Shown: positions 37,398 through 48,019 of the stretch, piece by piece
Layout of the letters: every line of letters begins with the position of its first letter
Numbering within the stretch: position 1 is the stretch's first letter
Assembly: GCF_029227915.1 (NCBI RefSeq)
Contig: NC_079885.1
Span: 21,649,001 to 21,713,000 of the forward strand
Direction of reading: 5' to 3'
From: Hydractinia symbiolongicarpus
Lineage: Eukaryota; Cnidaria; Hydrozoa; Anthoathecata; Hydractiniidae
Length of the DNA: 64,000 nt
The notes under the pieces: model-generated
Seen by the model: the letters and a program-made list of their open reading frames with translations, nothing else
Told to the model about the DNA's origin: nothing
Database searches by the model: none
Program-made: the position numbers and the translations under genes

Positions 37398-37570
37398 CTA
37401 AAGGTCCGTTTTTATTTGACTGCATTTTTTGCTATATGGCAAAAAACTCGCGTTAGCGCATGCGCAGTTTGACTAAATTAGAGATTTTGTCAAAGTGCGC
37501 ACGCGTTAACAAAAAACTAATAAGCTCTTTACATTGCAGAAAATACAATCAAATGGAAACCAACCTTTAT
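37398..37570. mobile_element. GGTTTCCATT-end palindromic MITE, copy 1
   Basis: The left end CTAAAGGTCCGTTTTTATTT(GACTGCA) is mirrored by the right end (ACAATC)AAATGGAAACCAACCTTTAT. It is the same family as 40857-40975 and 53777-53942. It lies about 250 bp upstream of paralogue C. Confidence 0.65.
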
Positions 37571-37818
37571 ACGGTTATAATTTTCTGGTGTATATAATAT
37601 TTTAGAATCTAATAAATAGAAAGAAAATTAAGACTTTTAATTAAGTTTCGGTATGAATTAACATTTAAAAAATAAGCATCTGAAAGCGTCATGGTCCGAA
37701 AGTTACGCTTTGCTAATAATGGTTTTGACCTTTCTGAAAGAAAGGCAGGGATGATGACAAAATAAATTGCAGCTACTCTGTCAATGGTCGCGTATTACAC
37801 GAATTCACTAATGTTAAA

Positions 37819-39360
37819 ATGGTTTATGATCGTTTGCCAAATATAAAATGGACCGAAGACAGTTTAAAGTTAAAAGATTTTGTCTCAAAATATGAGTTAC
37901 CACAAATTGTCTGTGTTGACGATGGAAATTATGGATCCGGTATTAACGATACATTCTTTTCTGGACAGAAGCTAAAGCTGCATTCTGTTACAAGCGAATT
38001 GACAGCGCTTTGTTACGACACGAATAAGACGCCTTATCATGTGCCGGTACTATGCCAAGAACCAGTGGAATTTTTCATTCCAGAACATCCAAAGCACTGC
38101 TCGTCCATTGCAGAAATAGCAAAATTAAGTCCCCTTCCAAATTATCTTATAACCCAGGGTACGTTCTTTATCTCAATTGGTGATGGAACAAATGGTGTGC
38201 ATGTCAGAAAAAATGAAAAGCTAAGAGTCATGTTTCGAATTGAGCAAGCAACAAGTCAACCGAAAGATTATCTGACTTTACGCAACGAAGCAGGAGATAT
38301 GTTCAAATTGCCATTTAAATGTCAAGCAGGATTTCAACCAATCTATCTTAAGGAAACATTTCTGTTGAATCAAATTTTGCCAAACCAGGCTACAAGCTTC
38401 AACCGATCAGTTTACTTCAAGTTCGTTAATCCTCAGTTTTGTAATTATCAACTTGATGTTTTGAAATGCAAGGAAGTAAAAACGCGTAAATATGCTGTCG
38501 CTTCAAGCATGCAAGACAATTCACATTACGTTTTTAGCATTCCAATTGAAACTGAAATCACAGTCAGAGTTGCTGAAGGTACAAAGAACCATGATAGTGA
38601 ATATGAAAACGTCCGAGCGCTTTATCAAAATTTTAAAGGGATTGAAGAGGAATTAGAAAAAGCTCGCCTCAACGAAGTTCTCAAAAGTGGTCCAAACAAA
38701 CAGGAAAGTGTTTATGAAAATTTTGATAATAAACATTACCTCCCTAAGAAACCTTCTTTCGATCATAAAAGAGAAAATCGCTGTCGATCACAATCGGTAC
38801 TGGTCAGTAACCCACAGACGGAGCAGCATCAAAAGAGACAAATTCCAAAATCGGAAAACATATACGCCGCGGTTGTTAATCTTCATCCAACGAAAAAATC
38901 AAATTCTCAAACTTGGATTAAATCACTGGTAAAGGTGGAAAGATATCTGTCGCCGGTGGAGGCCACAATTGCTTCACCTGTGACGGAAACACAAAAACCT
39001 ACTCAAGGCGAAAAATTTACACCAAAAGTGGGAGCGCCACGCAGAACACAATCCTTAACGACTGAACCAATTCCTGGCTCCAAAGAAAAACACTCTTCAT
39101 CTGCGATGACAAAATCAAAGCGTAGTAAAAGTGATTCTACTAATTCTATACCAGTAAAAGACATGAGCGTAAGAGAGCTATGTGAAGGATTGGAAAATTT
39201 AAGACTAGAAAAGCATATTGAGACATTTAGAGAAAATCAAATTGATGGTCAATTGTTATGCAGGCTTACAGAAAATGAATTTAAAGAGATCGGATTAAGT
39301 GGTTTTGAAATTAGAAAGATTGTTAGTTTCAGAGAAGGCTGGATTCCAAAACTGTCGTAA
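37819..39360 (+). CDS. GAREM-like CABIT-SAM adaptor, paralogue C
   Basis: A 513-residue protein in one coding exon starting MVYDRLPNIKWTEDSLKLKD. The CABIT core LPFKCQAGF begins at residue 164. It has two Tyr-Glu-Asn motifs: Tyr262 (SEYENVRALY, the position conserved in all four paralogues) and Tyr299 (SVYENFDNKHY), unique to C. The linker is Ser/Lys-rich (KSKRSKSDS) without the proline-rich SH3 ligand seen in A. The SAM domain (about 449-512) ends GWIPKLS, so the conserved Arg of GWRPK is Ile here. The role is inferred from the GAREM family: scaffolding GRB2-type adaptors downstream of tyrosine kinases. An acceptor-like AAATTGCAG lies near 37772, so a 5' untranslated or short coding exon is possible. 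Confidence 0.84.
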   Translation: MVYDRLPNIKWTEDSLKLKDFVSKYELPQIVCVDDGNYGSGINDTFFSGQKLKLHSVTSELTALCYDTNKTPYHVPVLCQEPVEFFIPEHPKHCSSIAEIAKLSPLPNYLITQGTFFISIGDGTNGVHVRKNEKLRVMFRIEQATSQPKDYLTLRNEAGDMFKLPFKCQAGFQPIYLKETFLLNQILPNQATSFNRSVYFKFVNPQFCNYQLDVLKCKEVKTRKYAVASSMQDNSHYVFSIPIETEITVRVAEGTKNHDSEYENVRALYQNFKGIEEELEKARLNEVLKSGPNKQESVYENFDNKHYLPKKPSFDHKRENRCRSQSVLVSNPQTEQHQKRQIPKSENIYAAVVNLHPTKKSNSQTWIKSLVKVERYLSPVEATIASPVTETQKPTQGEKFTPKVGAPRRTQSLTTEPIPGSKEKHSSSAMTKSKRSKSDSTNSIPVKDMSVRELCEGLENLRLEKHIETFRENQIDGQLLCRLTENEFKEIGLSGFEIRKIVSFREGWIPKLS

Positions 39361-39604
39361 TTTCTTAATGTAGATAGTATTGGATGAGGTAAAGAGGAAG
39401 TCAGCAATTCTTACTGTACTTTTAGCTCGTTGGCATGCAACAGTAAACGATAAAAAGGAAACTAACAAAACAGAGAATTTCGTTAATATCAAAGTAATGA
39501 TTGTAATTTTTTTAATATTTTTTAAATTATTTTAAAATGTTTCATTGAGCAAGACGTTTTTTATCTTTTTCAACGCAGCTCAAGTTGTTAAGCTTCCTTT
39601 AAAG

Positions 39605-39785
39605 AAACTAAATTTTGAAGGAAGTAAATCTCGAGGGAGCTAAATTTCGCAGTAACTAAATCTTGCGGTTTAATGAGTCTTCCACGCAAATTAATGAAAA
39701 GACAATTCAATTTTTTTTTTTAATTTGATTTTTTGTTGTTAAGTCAACACGTAATTAAATTCCGCGAAATTTAGTTCTTCTAAAA
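39605..39785. mobile_element. Palindromic MITE with AACTAAAT/TTCGCG ends
   Basis: GAGCTAAATTTCGCAG and neighbouring AACTAAAT repeats on the left face CCGCGAAATTTAGTTC on the right, around an A+T-rich centre. It lies between paralogues C and D. Confidence 0.5.
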
Positions 39786-39838
39786 AGATTTATCAGCTGC
39801 GAGTAGCAACGAGTGAATTCCAATGTTTTATTCCCGGG

Positions 39839-39913
39839 CATTCTCGACCCCACAGCTCTTTGAGATAAACTCAAAAAAAATTTTAATCTCAAAGAGCTCT
39901 GGGGACGAGAATG
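39839..39913. mobile_element. CAACCTCG-family MITE with perfect 9-bp target duplication
   Basis: A near-perfect hairpin (CATTCTCGACCCCACAGCTC ... GAGCTCTGGGGACGAGAATG) flanked on both sides by ATTCCCGGG (39830-39838 and 39914-39922). Confidence 0.8.
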
Positions 39914-40460
39914 ATTCCCGGGCGTGCAACTAGTTCAATGTAGTAGCCGGCCTGGCTTCAAAAAAAAATATCAAAATTATTTCGGAAGAAAACCAAATAC
40001 TTGAATTTGTATATATTGTGTTTTATATTTTATATGTTTGTATATATTAATTATCATATGGTAGAGTTTTTCTTGCACTTTAATTGGCTCATATTGACTA
40101 CACGAAATATATGCTCTATTTTTATCACAAAATGCACTTAGAACGAGTCCCGTCTGAGTTTTAGCATGATCCTCATAGCGTGTGGATATATTTTCCCGTC
40201 ACTTTGAACGCATATCTATATTTAAACGGAAATTTTTATGTAATTAAAAGTTAAATGACAGCAACGCTACCACATTTTTGTGTAAAATGGCGCTTCGTAT
40301 AAATGGTTTTATGCATTGCAGGTGTTGTCTGGTCTGCTTATTTCCACGTGCGTGTCAATATTAGTTTTATATTTCAAAAAAAAAATTCATAAAACAAAAT
40401 TTTAAAAAGAAAAAACAACGGTGTGTTTTTTTGCAAAAAGCTGAACAAGAAAATTTGAAA

Positions 40461-43282
40461 ATGGCATGTTCTAATCACGGTAAGTCAAGCTATTTTTTTC
40501 TTGGGTTCAATCGTACTTTGGGTTAAATTAAATTCGTCATATAAATTTTTTATTTAGCAAATCGTTTTCTTTATATGTCTTGTATGATTGCTATTTTAAT
40601 TTATTTTTTTTGAATTTTTCTTCATCTATGAAAAAATCAATGCGTTTGGATTGAAAAAATATTGGTTAAAAAAGTTATAAAACGTACCTGAAACAATGAA
40701 AATTTTAGCAGGACTTAATCGACAGCTATATAGCTAAGCTTACAAGACAACTTTAGATAAATTTCAGGTAAACTTTCAGTAAAGACAGTGCTCAAAGAAT
40801 GTAAAAACTCAGATACAGATACAAAGAAGGGTATCACTTTATAGTTAATAGCATTCTTAAGGTCCGTTTCCATTCGACTGCAATTTCCGCTTTTAAGCTT
40901 ACGCGTTTTTTTGGTTTCGCACTTAGACATTGTAGAACACGCGAAAAATGCAGTCAAATGTAAACAAGCCTTTAGAAATAGCAACTTATAACACTCCCCC
41001 GTAGTTTGTTTCTGTACAGAGAACTTAATGACTTTTTTTATAATGGAATGGTTTAATTACTGGCTTAATTAATCACAAGTTCCTTTTTAAGGATATCAGT
41101 TGTTAACAAATATTGTTGTTTCGAATTCCTATATATTAATTATGTGGTTTAAAATTATGACATCTAGACCTAATGTTTTGATAAGAAATATACCATGCGA
41201 AAACATATGATGTAAAGCGAAGCGACGAAGAGATCTTGTTTCCTACAGTTTAGAGCAAAAGCAAGAATCAGGCAGAAATATTTACAGTGAAATAACAGAA
41301 ATTATTTATTCAAATATTGGAAGTTTAAACTAGTATTTCTGGCTCGTATATACAAAGAAAAAATCTTTTCAAAAGTAGTAATAACGAATCTTAAATATCT
41401 GTGTGTCGTCAGTCGTGGCTTGCTGCGCCATTTTATAAACAGATATGTATTATTGAATTGTACATAACCGTTTTGTCTACGATGAAGGATTTGTAAAATT
41501 AATTTTATGGCTTTATATATGTATTCCAGTATAAAATTTATTTTCAACACCAAGTATGGTGTTAAAGCATCAACGGAGGAACGCAGTATTTATTACTCTC
41601 TATTTATTTTTAAAGTTTTTTGTGAAATTTGAACTATATTTTTGTATAAACACCTTCAAGGCATAGAGTGGTTGAAAGCTATTAGTTCAGAAGAAATACT
41701 TTTCCAAAGCATAAGCCTTTTTGTTTTTTAATAAAGACGTGAATAATACATACGTTGTTTTATTCTTTTAGCATACAATATTAATATGGCAACTTCTAGT
41801 GCTTCCTCCGAAAGTATGAGCGCTGATACTTTAAAGAACATCCAATGGAGCCAGGAGTCGTTACCGCTCTCTCAATTTGTTTCCAGGTATCCCTTGCCAC
41901 AGATAGTTCAGGTGGAGGAAGGATTTGATGGAGGTTTAGATGATAACTCCCTCAGTGCTGGACAAGTTTTAAAAATTCACACTTTAACGACAGAACGTAA
42001 AGTTTTATGTTACGATCGCCACGACAAAGAGCTTCACATACCACTGCACACACCTCAGAAAGTAATTTTAAGACCAGAAAATTATGATACCGTATACCAA
42101 CGTGTAGCAGATTTGTCACGTGCTCGCCCCATACCTCATTTCGTGGAAGTAACGCGTGGATACTACAATGTTGACAGTAATGTTAACTACGAACTTTCGG
42201 TGGAGCCTGGGGAGAAATTAGAAGTGATTACAGACAGTACTAGTTTAAATTTGACTCGATTATCCAAGAAAAAGTTTATGACTTTTAAAAACAGGGAAGG
42301 CGTAGAAATTAAAATACCATTCGATTGCGTAGCTGGTTTTAAACCGTTAATTGATAACAAGTCTCACATATTAACCGACGTTATCCCAAGTGAGACGAAT
42401 AATTCTACATATCCGTTTCATTTTGAATTTGTCAGCGAAAACGATTCTCACAAAAAGTTAGGCGTACTTAAGTGCATGTCTTCCTATGATGATAAACTAA
42501 TTATTGCATCCAGTGGACTTGGTAATGTTCAAGTCGTTTTTATGATACCACGTGATCTTGATGTTACTGTTAAAGTAGCAGTTGGTACGTTGACTGATGA
42601 TCCCCACTACGAGAATATAAAGTCATCGTTTCATAACTTTGAAACAATCGAAAACGATGTCCAAAATTCGCGCGTAAGTCAAGTATTCAGTACGTCATCG
42701 GAAATCTCTGGGTTTACATATTCTCCTCCACCGATCTCAAAAGTTGCATTTAACTACTCGGCATGGGAAAAATTTGAGCATACAGATAAATCTTCCTCTC
42801 CCCAGACCTCTCTTCCAAAACAAAGATACGAACAGCGTGCAAAGTCTGTTGACGAAGCAATCCAAATATCTGCGTTAAATGTGCCAATCCCGCGAACGAA
42901 TCGTTCTAACTCGGCTGATCAATCAGAAATAGCATTTCATATTGGGGAATTTCAAACAATAGCATCAAAACCTCAACCTGTAGAACCCAGTCCTGAACCC
43001 TTAGTGCCCAATCCCCAAGCTAAGTTAGATAAAAGTGATTCGTCATCTTCAAGCGAAGTGGAGCAAGCGAAAGTCAGTGACATGAGTGTTTTCGAAATAT
43101 GCGAAGGTTTGAAGAATATCAAAATGGCGGACTATGTAGTGAAGATGTTCGAAGAAAACCAAATCGACGGAGACTTGTTTTGTCAACTGGATTTTGAGGA
43201 TTTTCAAGAAATGGGATTAAAAAGACTTGAAGTCAAGAAATTGTTTTCATTTCGAGATGGCTGGCGTCCAAAATTAAAATAA
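40461..43282 (+). CDS. GAREM-like CABIT-SAM adaptor, paralogue D (two coding exons)
   Basis: The main exon 41772-43282 encodes 498 residues from ATG 41786. A strong acceptor (TTATTCTTTTAG) ends at 41771, and a small exon 40461-40479 (ATG GCA TGT TCT AAT CAC G, then GTAAGT) joins it exactly in frame, adding MACSNHAYNIN for 509 residues; the internal ATG could still be used. The CABIT core is IPFDCVAGF (residue 188 in the longer form), with Ile for the usual Leu. Tyr286-Glu-Asn lies in PHYENIKSSF. The linker is Ser/Pro-rich (PVEPSPEPLVPNP) with a run of serines before the SAM domain (about 444-509), which ends GWRPKLK. It is the most diverged of the four copies (VPLSQFVSRYPLPQIV-type start). 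AATAAA near 43565 could be the poly(A) signal. Confidence 0.82.
40857..40975. mobile_element. GGTTTCCATT-end palindromic MITE, copy 2
   Basis: TTAAGGTCCGTTTCCATTCG(ACTGCAATTT) is mirrored by (AAATGC)AGTCAAATGTAAACAAGCCT. It lies inside the intron between the two coding exons proposed for paralogue D. Confidence 0.65.
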
Positions 43283-44039
43283 AATTTTAAGTATTAAAAA
43301 CAAAGACGCGAATAGAATTAGTTTTGTGAAAAGATTATTGGCGAAAAAGGGGAAAACTTGAACAATGAAGCCAAAAGAAAGACAAATAAAAAAACAAAAA
43401 CAAAAACAAACAAAGCTCAAAATAAAAAAGGCAAATTTAAACTTCTAGTATACTTTGCTGAAAATGACGTACCGCGTTTTTTTAACAATCAACGGTCAGT
43501 TTTAGATGTGAGAAATCCGGAAGTTTTTTCGAAAAGGTTTGCTGTATATATGAAATACTTTTAAATAAAAGAACTTTTGAGTCAATTCTTTCGTCGCTAC
43601 AAAAGAACTCCCTCGAAATTATAAATCTGAACGTCCAAGTCTGTTCGTAGTACTTGTTCGTGTCTTGTCATGAAGAGACACCATGATCTGAAATCAGAAA
43701 ATTTAAACTGCGATAAAGTTTGGTAGAATAGAGCTCCTCATAGTCATAAAGAAAAGAAAGAGGAAAAAACGCGTGAATGAAACAAAAAAATGCATTTATG
43801 AAGTCTTGAAGATTACAATACATTTACGCGGGAACATTCAAAATGTGAAGCAATGATCGAGAATTATATCTTTTCGTTGTCCTGGATTGGATTATCTTAT
43901 CCTACCTTTGCGTGTACTTTTATAAACATGTACTGGACAGTCTCCTTAACTGGTCAACGAAAATTGGCATTTCTTTATCTTCAAAGGAGCACTCATGTAA
44001 AAATATATAGTGAAACTTCTCTAGGTATTGGTTTTGTCC

Positions 44040-44130
44040 CAACCTCGATCCCAGAACCTGGTTGTCTCTTTATGCATATTGAACGACGAGAACTTTTAAT
44101 TAAAGACAAAGAGCCCTGGGGACGAGGTTG
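44040..44130. mobile_element. CAACCTCG-family MITE with 9-bp target duplication (8/9)
   Basis: The left end CAACCTCGATCCCAG and the right end GAGCCCTGGGGACGAGGTTG are inverted repeats. The flanks are GTTTTGTCC and GTTTTGTTC, a 9-bp duplication with one change. Confidence 0.8.
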
Positions 44131-44633
44131 GTTTTGTTCAAATTGGTTAAGTGGGTTGAAGAACCTGCTCTAAGGTGTTAGGGTATGCCGAAATCGATCA
44201 GAAGGTGTGTTAAGAGGTTGGTTTTAGGAAAGGAAAGAACCTGAAAATAAAATCATTGTAATATACTATTCTATTTCAAAAAGTAAATCGAATTTCCAAC
44301 TTTAGAACTTTAAAGGTCCTTCAAAGGCCTAATAAACAAGATCGATTAAAATTATACAGAATTGTAAAAAATGTCTTAAGTAAAATATATGGTTTTACAT
44401 AATATATTCTTATGCATGTCTTTCATATATAAGTCAGTTCTAGGGGTAATGTAATTTGAGCCTGAAATAAATTCTGTAGAAGCGTTTTTCGTTAAAAACT
44501 TCGCTACAATCATTTCATCCGCTCCTGAGAAAAGTACCCCCTGCAGAGAGGTAGGCTCAAACCTTTTTCTTATGATACTTTGTGGTTTAAGAGTCGTGAT
44601 TCTTACAAAATCGATAGTTTGAGCCTTAAATGA

Positions 44634-44745
44634 TCTCTATAATTATATTCGTCTTCTCTCTGTTTGTCTGTCTGTTACGGAAACACGAAATGCCATATAT
44701 AAAGAACGGGTCACCCCGTGGATTTTTCCACCGGCTACTGACTAG
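44634..44745 (+). mobile_element. Helitron-like element, first of a head-to-tail pair
   Basis: It starts TCTCTATAATTATATTCG, has the CTGTCTGTTACGGAAACACG core, a GTGGATTTTTCCAC-like hairpin and the end GGCTACTGACTAG. Its last base is directly followed by the TC start of the next element. Confidence 0.6.
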
Positions 44746-44872
44746 TCTATATTATAATGCCCGTATACGTCTCTCTGTCACGCAAAATGTTGCCGCAAGT
44801 AGCAAGACGCACGCAATGTGGTATAAAAAAAGACGGGCGAACCCGTGGATTTTTCCACGAGCCAGCGACAAG
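44746..44872 (+). mobile_element. Helitron-like element, second of a head-to-tail pair
   Basis: It starts TCTATATTATAATGCCCG and ends with the hairpin CGTGGATTTTTCCACG and GAGCCAGCGACAAG, where the canonical CTAG has become CAAG. It is followed by T. Confidence 0.65.
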
Positions 44873-45019
44873 TTCTACAAGGTTGTTGTAACACAACAAT
44901 TTCTATTGAGAAGAATGTTTGAAAAACCGAATATTCTTCTCATTCTGTCACATAATTTAAATTTATAAAATAAAAAATAGAATAAAATAAAAAATGTTAT
45001 CTGGTGATACCGTTTTTTT

Positions 45020-45064
45020 GACAATCGTCGGAAAGAGAAAAAGAGCCCTGGGTACGAGGTTGTC
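45020..45064. mobile_element. Partial CAACCTCG-family MITE, subtype with truncated left arm
   Basis: TTTTTTGACAATCGTCGGAA...AGAGCCCTGGGTACGAGGTTG resembles the copy at about 27830-27883 (TTTTTGACAATCTTGGACGG...), so the two share a derived left end. Confidence 0.5.
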
Positions 45065-45648
45065 TGATGATAGCATTATTCTCAAAATGTTTTTAAGAGT
45101 TCATTAATCTAACCTATCTAGTGTCTGGGAACTTGAGAGAAGAGAGGCGTTTGGACTAAACAAATATGTAACTGGAGAGCGAAAAACTCGCTTAGATTTT
45201 CCTGTATCAAGTTTCGCAATGTGTCAGCTGATTTGTTAATATACATATTTATTACGATAGTGTAAAGCTTATTGTTACGTCACCGCGTCACTGTTTGTCT
45301 CGTTACTATGCGATACCATAATCAATGTGTCAGGCTGGATTTTCGCTTCAGATGAATTTGTTGATAAAATTTACTGTTTTAGTCGAACAGAAAGTAAATT
45401 CAAAGGATCAGGAAAATTTATTAGAGAAAAAAATAATTAACGGAGCAATCAATCAAATTGCAAATTAATACTTCTGTTTCTTTTCTATTAAAAAAAATTT
45501 TCAACTAGTGCAAGTCGTTTTTGTACAAATATAACTCTCTTCAGTAATCGGTTTTTGTTATTTTCGTTTCCAAATCTCTTTGAGATAAAACCTCAATTTT
45601 GTCTCAAAGAGCTCTGGTGTCAAGAGTGCTTGTTAGTGTGTTTGACCA

Positions 45649-45695
45649 ACGTCGATCCCAGGGCTCTTTGGGTCTTTTTTTTACAACAGGACGGC
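45649..45695. mobile_element. Short CAACCTCG-family remnant with 9-bp target duplication
   Basis: ACGTCGATCCCAGGGCTCTT is flanked by GTTTGACCA on the left (45640-45648) and the same nine bases on the right (45696-45704). The right arm is shortened to GGACGGC. Confidence 0.65.
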
Positions 45696-46675
45696 GTTTG
45701 ACCACTTTTTACTAGCTACTTTCAGCACCATGCACTTGTTTTAAAAGTGAAGGGGTCAATTTAACCACGGAGACCCTACTATGGTTTTGGACGCCCCATG
45801 TGCGTTCCTAGAGCAGCCCTGTCTTCAGGGCGTTTTAAGTAATTGCTAGTGGCTTTGACATAGGCAACAAACCCTGGGAACGAGGATGTCTTAAGGGTCT
45901 CTTAGCCCAACAATGTCAACAACCTTTTCGCCGATATCAAATTAATCAGAAAGGCAAAATGTCCTGGGTGCGAGGTTTGGGGATATCCTAGAATTTTTTT
46001 TTAAATTTAAGACTGCAAGATTGGCTAAAAGATATTCAAATTCTAAAGTTTGCTTGTGCTGGAATGGAGAAAATAGTATAGCCTCGCTTTTACCTAAAAG
46101 TGAGTGAGACCGATCTCATCTGCCCTGACCTGTGAGGTTCATCTCAAATAGATCGTGGAACGAGAATAGTTTTTAGGAGATTTTCGTATTTTAGTTACTT
46201 GGTTCGAAAATTTGTTACTTTTGACGTTCGCGTGCTTTCTTTATTGTAATTTTAATCGAATATCCAGATCTGTCTTTCTTGAATGTAATTATAGCAAAAA
46301 AAATCATTTTCATTACATAGCGATAGCTGATAGCTACAAATTTTTATATAAGATCTTCAAAAAATCAGCTTAGGCTTGACGTGCTTTTTTTTTTTAACTT
46401 TTTAAGTCTAAATTGTTCTTACCTGTGAGAAATAATTGTTGTAAAATAATTGTTTCTTAGTAAATCTAGGCTTGATTATCTTGTTCTTATAATCTATAAA
46501 TTCAGGCCAGTTTCTTTATTCTTTGTAAAATCATTTAACGTTTTTATAAACTAGGTTTTTATAGAGTCTAGAAAATGTTCGAGTTACAAAACCGGGAAGT
46601 TAGGTTTATAGCTCCCCGAATAGCGATACTCGTTTTTATATACATCGATGTCATTGAAAGTTGTATCTTAAAAGA

Positions 46676-46831
46676 TCTATATTATAATGCCCGTATACGT
46701 CTGTCCGTACGTCCGTCCGTCCGTCTGTCTGTCACGTGAAATGGTAGCTTAGCTGCGCAATACCGAGAAGCACGCAATGCGGTATAAAAAGGACGGGCAA
46801 ACCCGTGGATTTTCCACGGGCTAACGACTAG
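46676..46831 (+). mobile_element. Best-preserved Helitron-like non-autonomous element
   Basis: 156 bp. It starts TCTATATTATAATGCCCG, has a (GTCC)n/(GTCT)n stretch, the hairpin CCCGTGGATTTTCCACGGG, and ends CTAACGACTAG. Host bases are A before and T after, as for Helitron insertion. Confidence 0.75.
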
Positions 46832-47364
46832 TTATGAGCAATGCGGTTTGGATTTAAGATTAAAAACATGACGTAATTATCTAATTGTGATGCCAATTAG
46901 GGTCAGTAAGAAAAAACACTTTTGTACATCTCTTTCACTTTCACAAGAAATAACGTTTGGAAGTTCCACTGAAGAAAATTGGTTTCGAAATATTATTTGC
47001 ATAATTTAATTATTTTAAATTATTATACATTATTAATTATCATTCTTTTTATATCGCGTGAGTTTTTTCCGAAAATATCAAACTTACTGGAAAGTAGATA
47101 AATTACTGGGCGGTAATTGTTGGGCGGGCGGTAATTGCTGGGCGTAAAGTATTGTTTTAGGCTCAGTTTTAACTGTTTTATCCTTATGAAATAGACACTT
47201 AGCCAATCACCCTCGTTTTGCATGCCGGTGGCTATAACATATCCTGGTCATAAAAAACCTGCTTTTGTTGAATTTTAAGGCAGGGTTTCAACGAAATCAT
47301 CTTTCCGGTCACTGCTTTTCTTAAGAGAAGTTTTGTTAAAAAGACTGACTGTTCAAGAAAGGGC

Positions 47365-47430
47365 CACCCTTGTCCCCAGGGTTATTTCCTTCTTAATATC
47401 GCCTTCTTCCTTCATCTGGGGACATGGGTG
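47365..47430. mobile_element. CAACCTCG-family MITE with perfect 9-bp target duplication
   Basis: CACCCTTGTCCCCAG and CTGGGGACATGGGTG are inverted ends. Both flanks are AGAAAGGGC (47356-47364 and 47431-47439). Confidence 0.85.
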
Positions 47431-48019
47431 AGAAAGGGCATCGGAAATTCGGAATTTCGTTTAGCATGTGTTTTTATAAAAACGTCTAAATTTTAACTGA
47501 GGCTGAATGTACGAGAAACATGTAGTCAGATTTAAAAATATATATATATTTTTTATATATATAAAAGTGGAAGAAATAGAGGAAGGTTGCAAAAACATAA
47601 ATAGATACCAGAATAGTAATAATGTAATAATAAATAAATTGTAAGAAATAAAAGGTTCGGAAATACACGTTATTTTAGATTCACATTATTTTGTTCTCCA
47701 TCTATGAAAGAATTTAGGTTGAGCACTTTCTTATTATGTTCTTATTTTTAGCCTCAACGTTCTTATAACCTGGATTATTGTTAAAAAACGAACATCTTGA
47801 AATTTTATTTTCAAGTGGGAGTTGACTGGTTTCAAAAATCGTTTACAAGATATATATAATTTTTGTCAGCTAGTTAAGTTTACATTTCTTCGAAAGACTG
47901 TTTATATTTTATTTTTCATATAATAAATTTTGCAAATACAGAACACACAATATATACAAAAAATCCTTACAAATCGGTTATAAGTAACAAAAAATAACTG
48001 TTATTATTTCTTCTACAGA

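Larger units (their letters stand above)
43283..48019. other. Intergenic region, paralogue D to the GTPase gene
   Basis: It holds the MITE and Helitron-like copies listed here, further fragments of the CAACCTCG family (about 45570-45630, 45848-45890, 45955-45985) and a diverged foldback near 46080-46165. No coding exon was recognised. Confidence 0.5.

Noticed and set aside
43853-44173. 106-residue open frame
   Set aside because: Its C-terminal half is read through a MITE copy (44040-44130); no coding signature.
44630-44968. 112-residue open frame
   Set aside because: It lies across two Helitron-like elements, so the frame is incidental.
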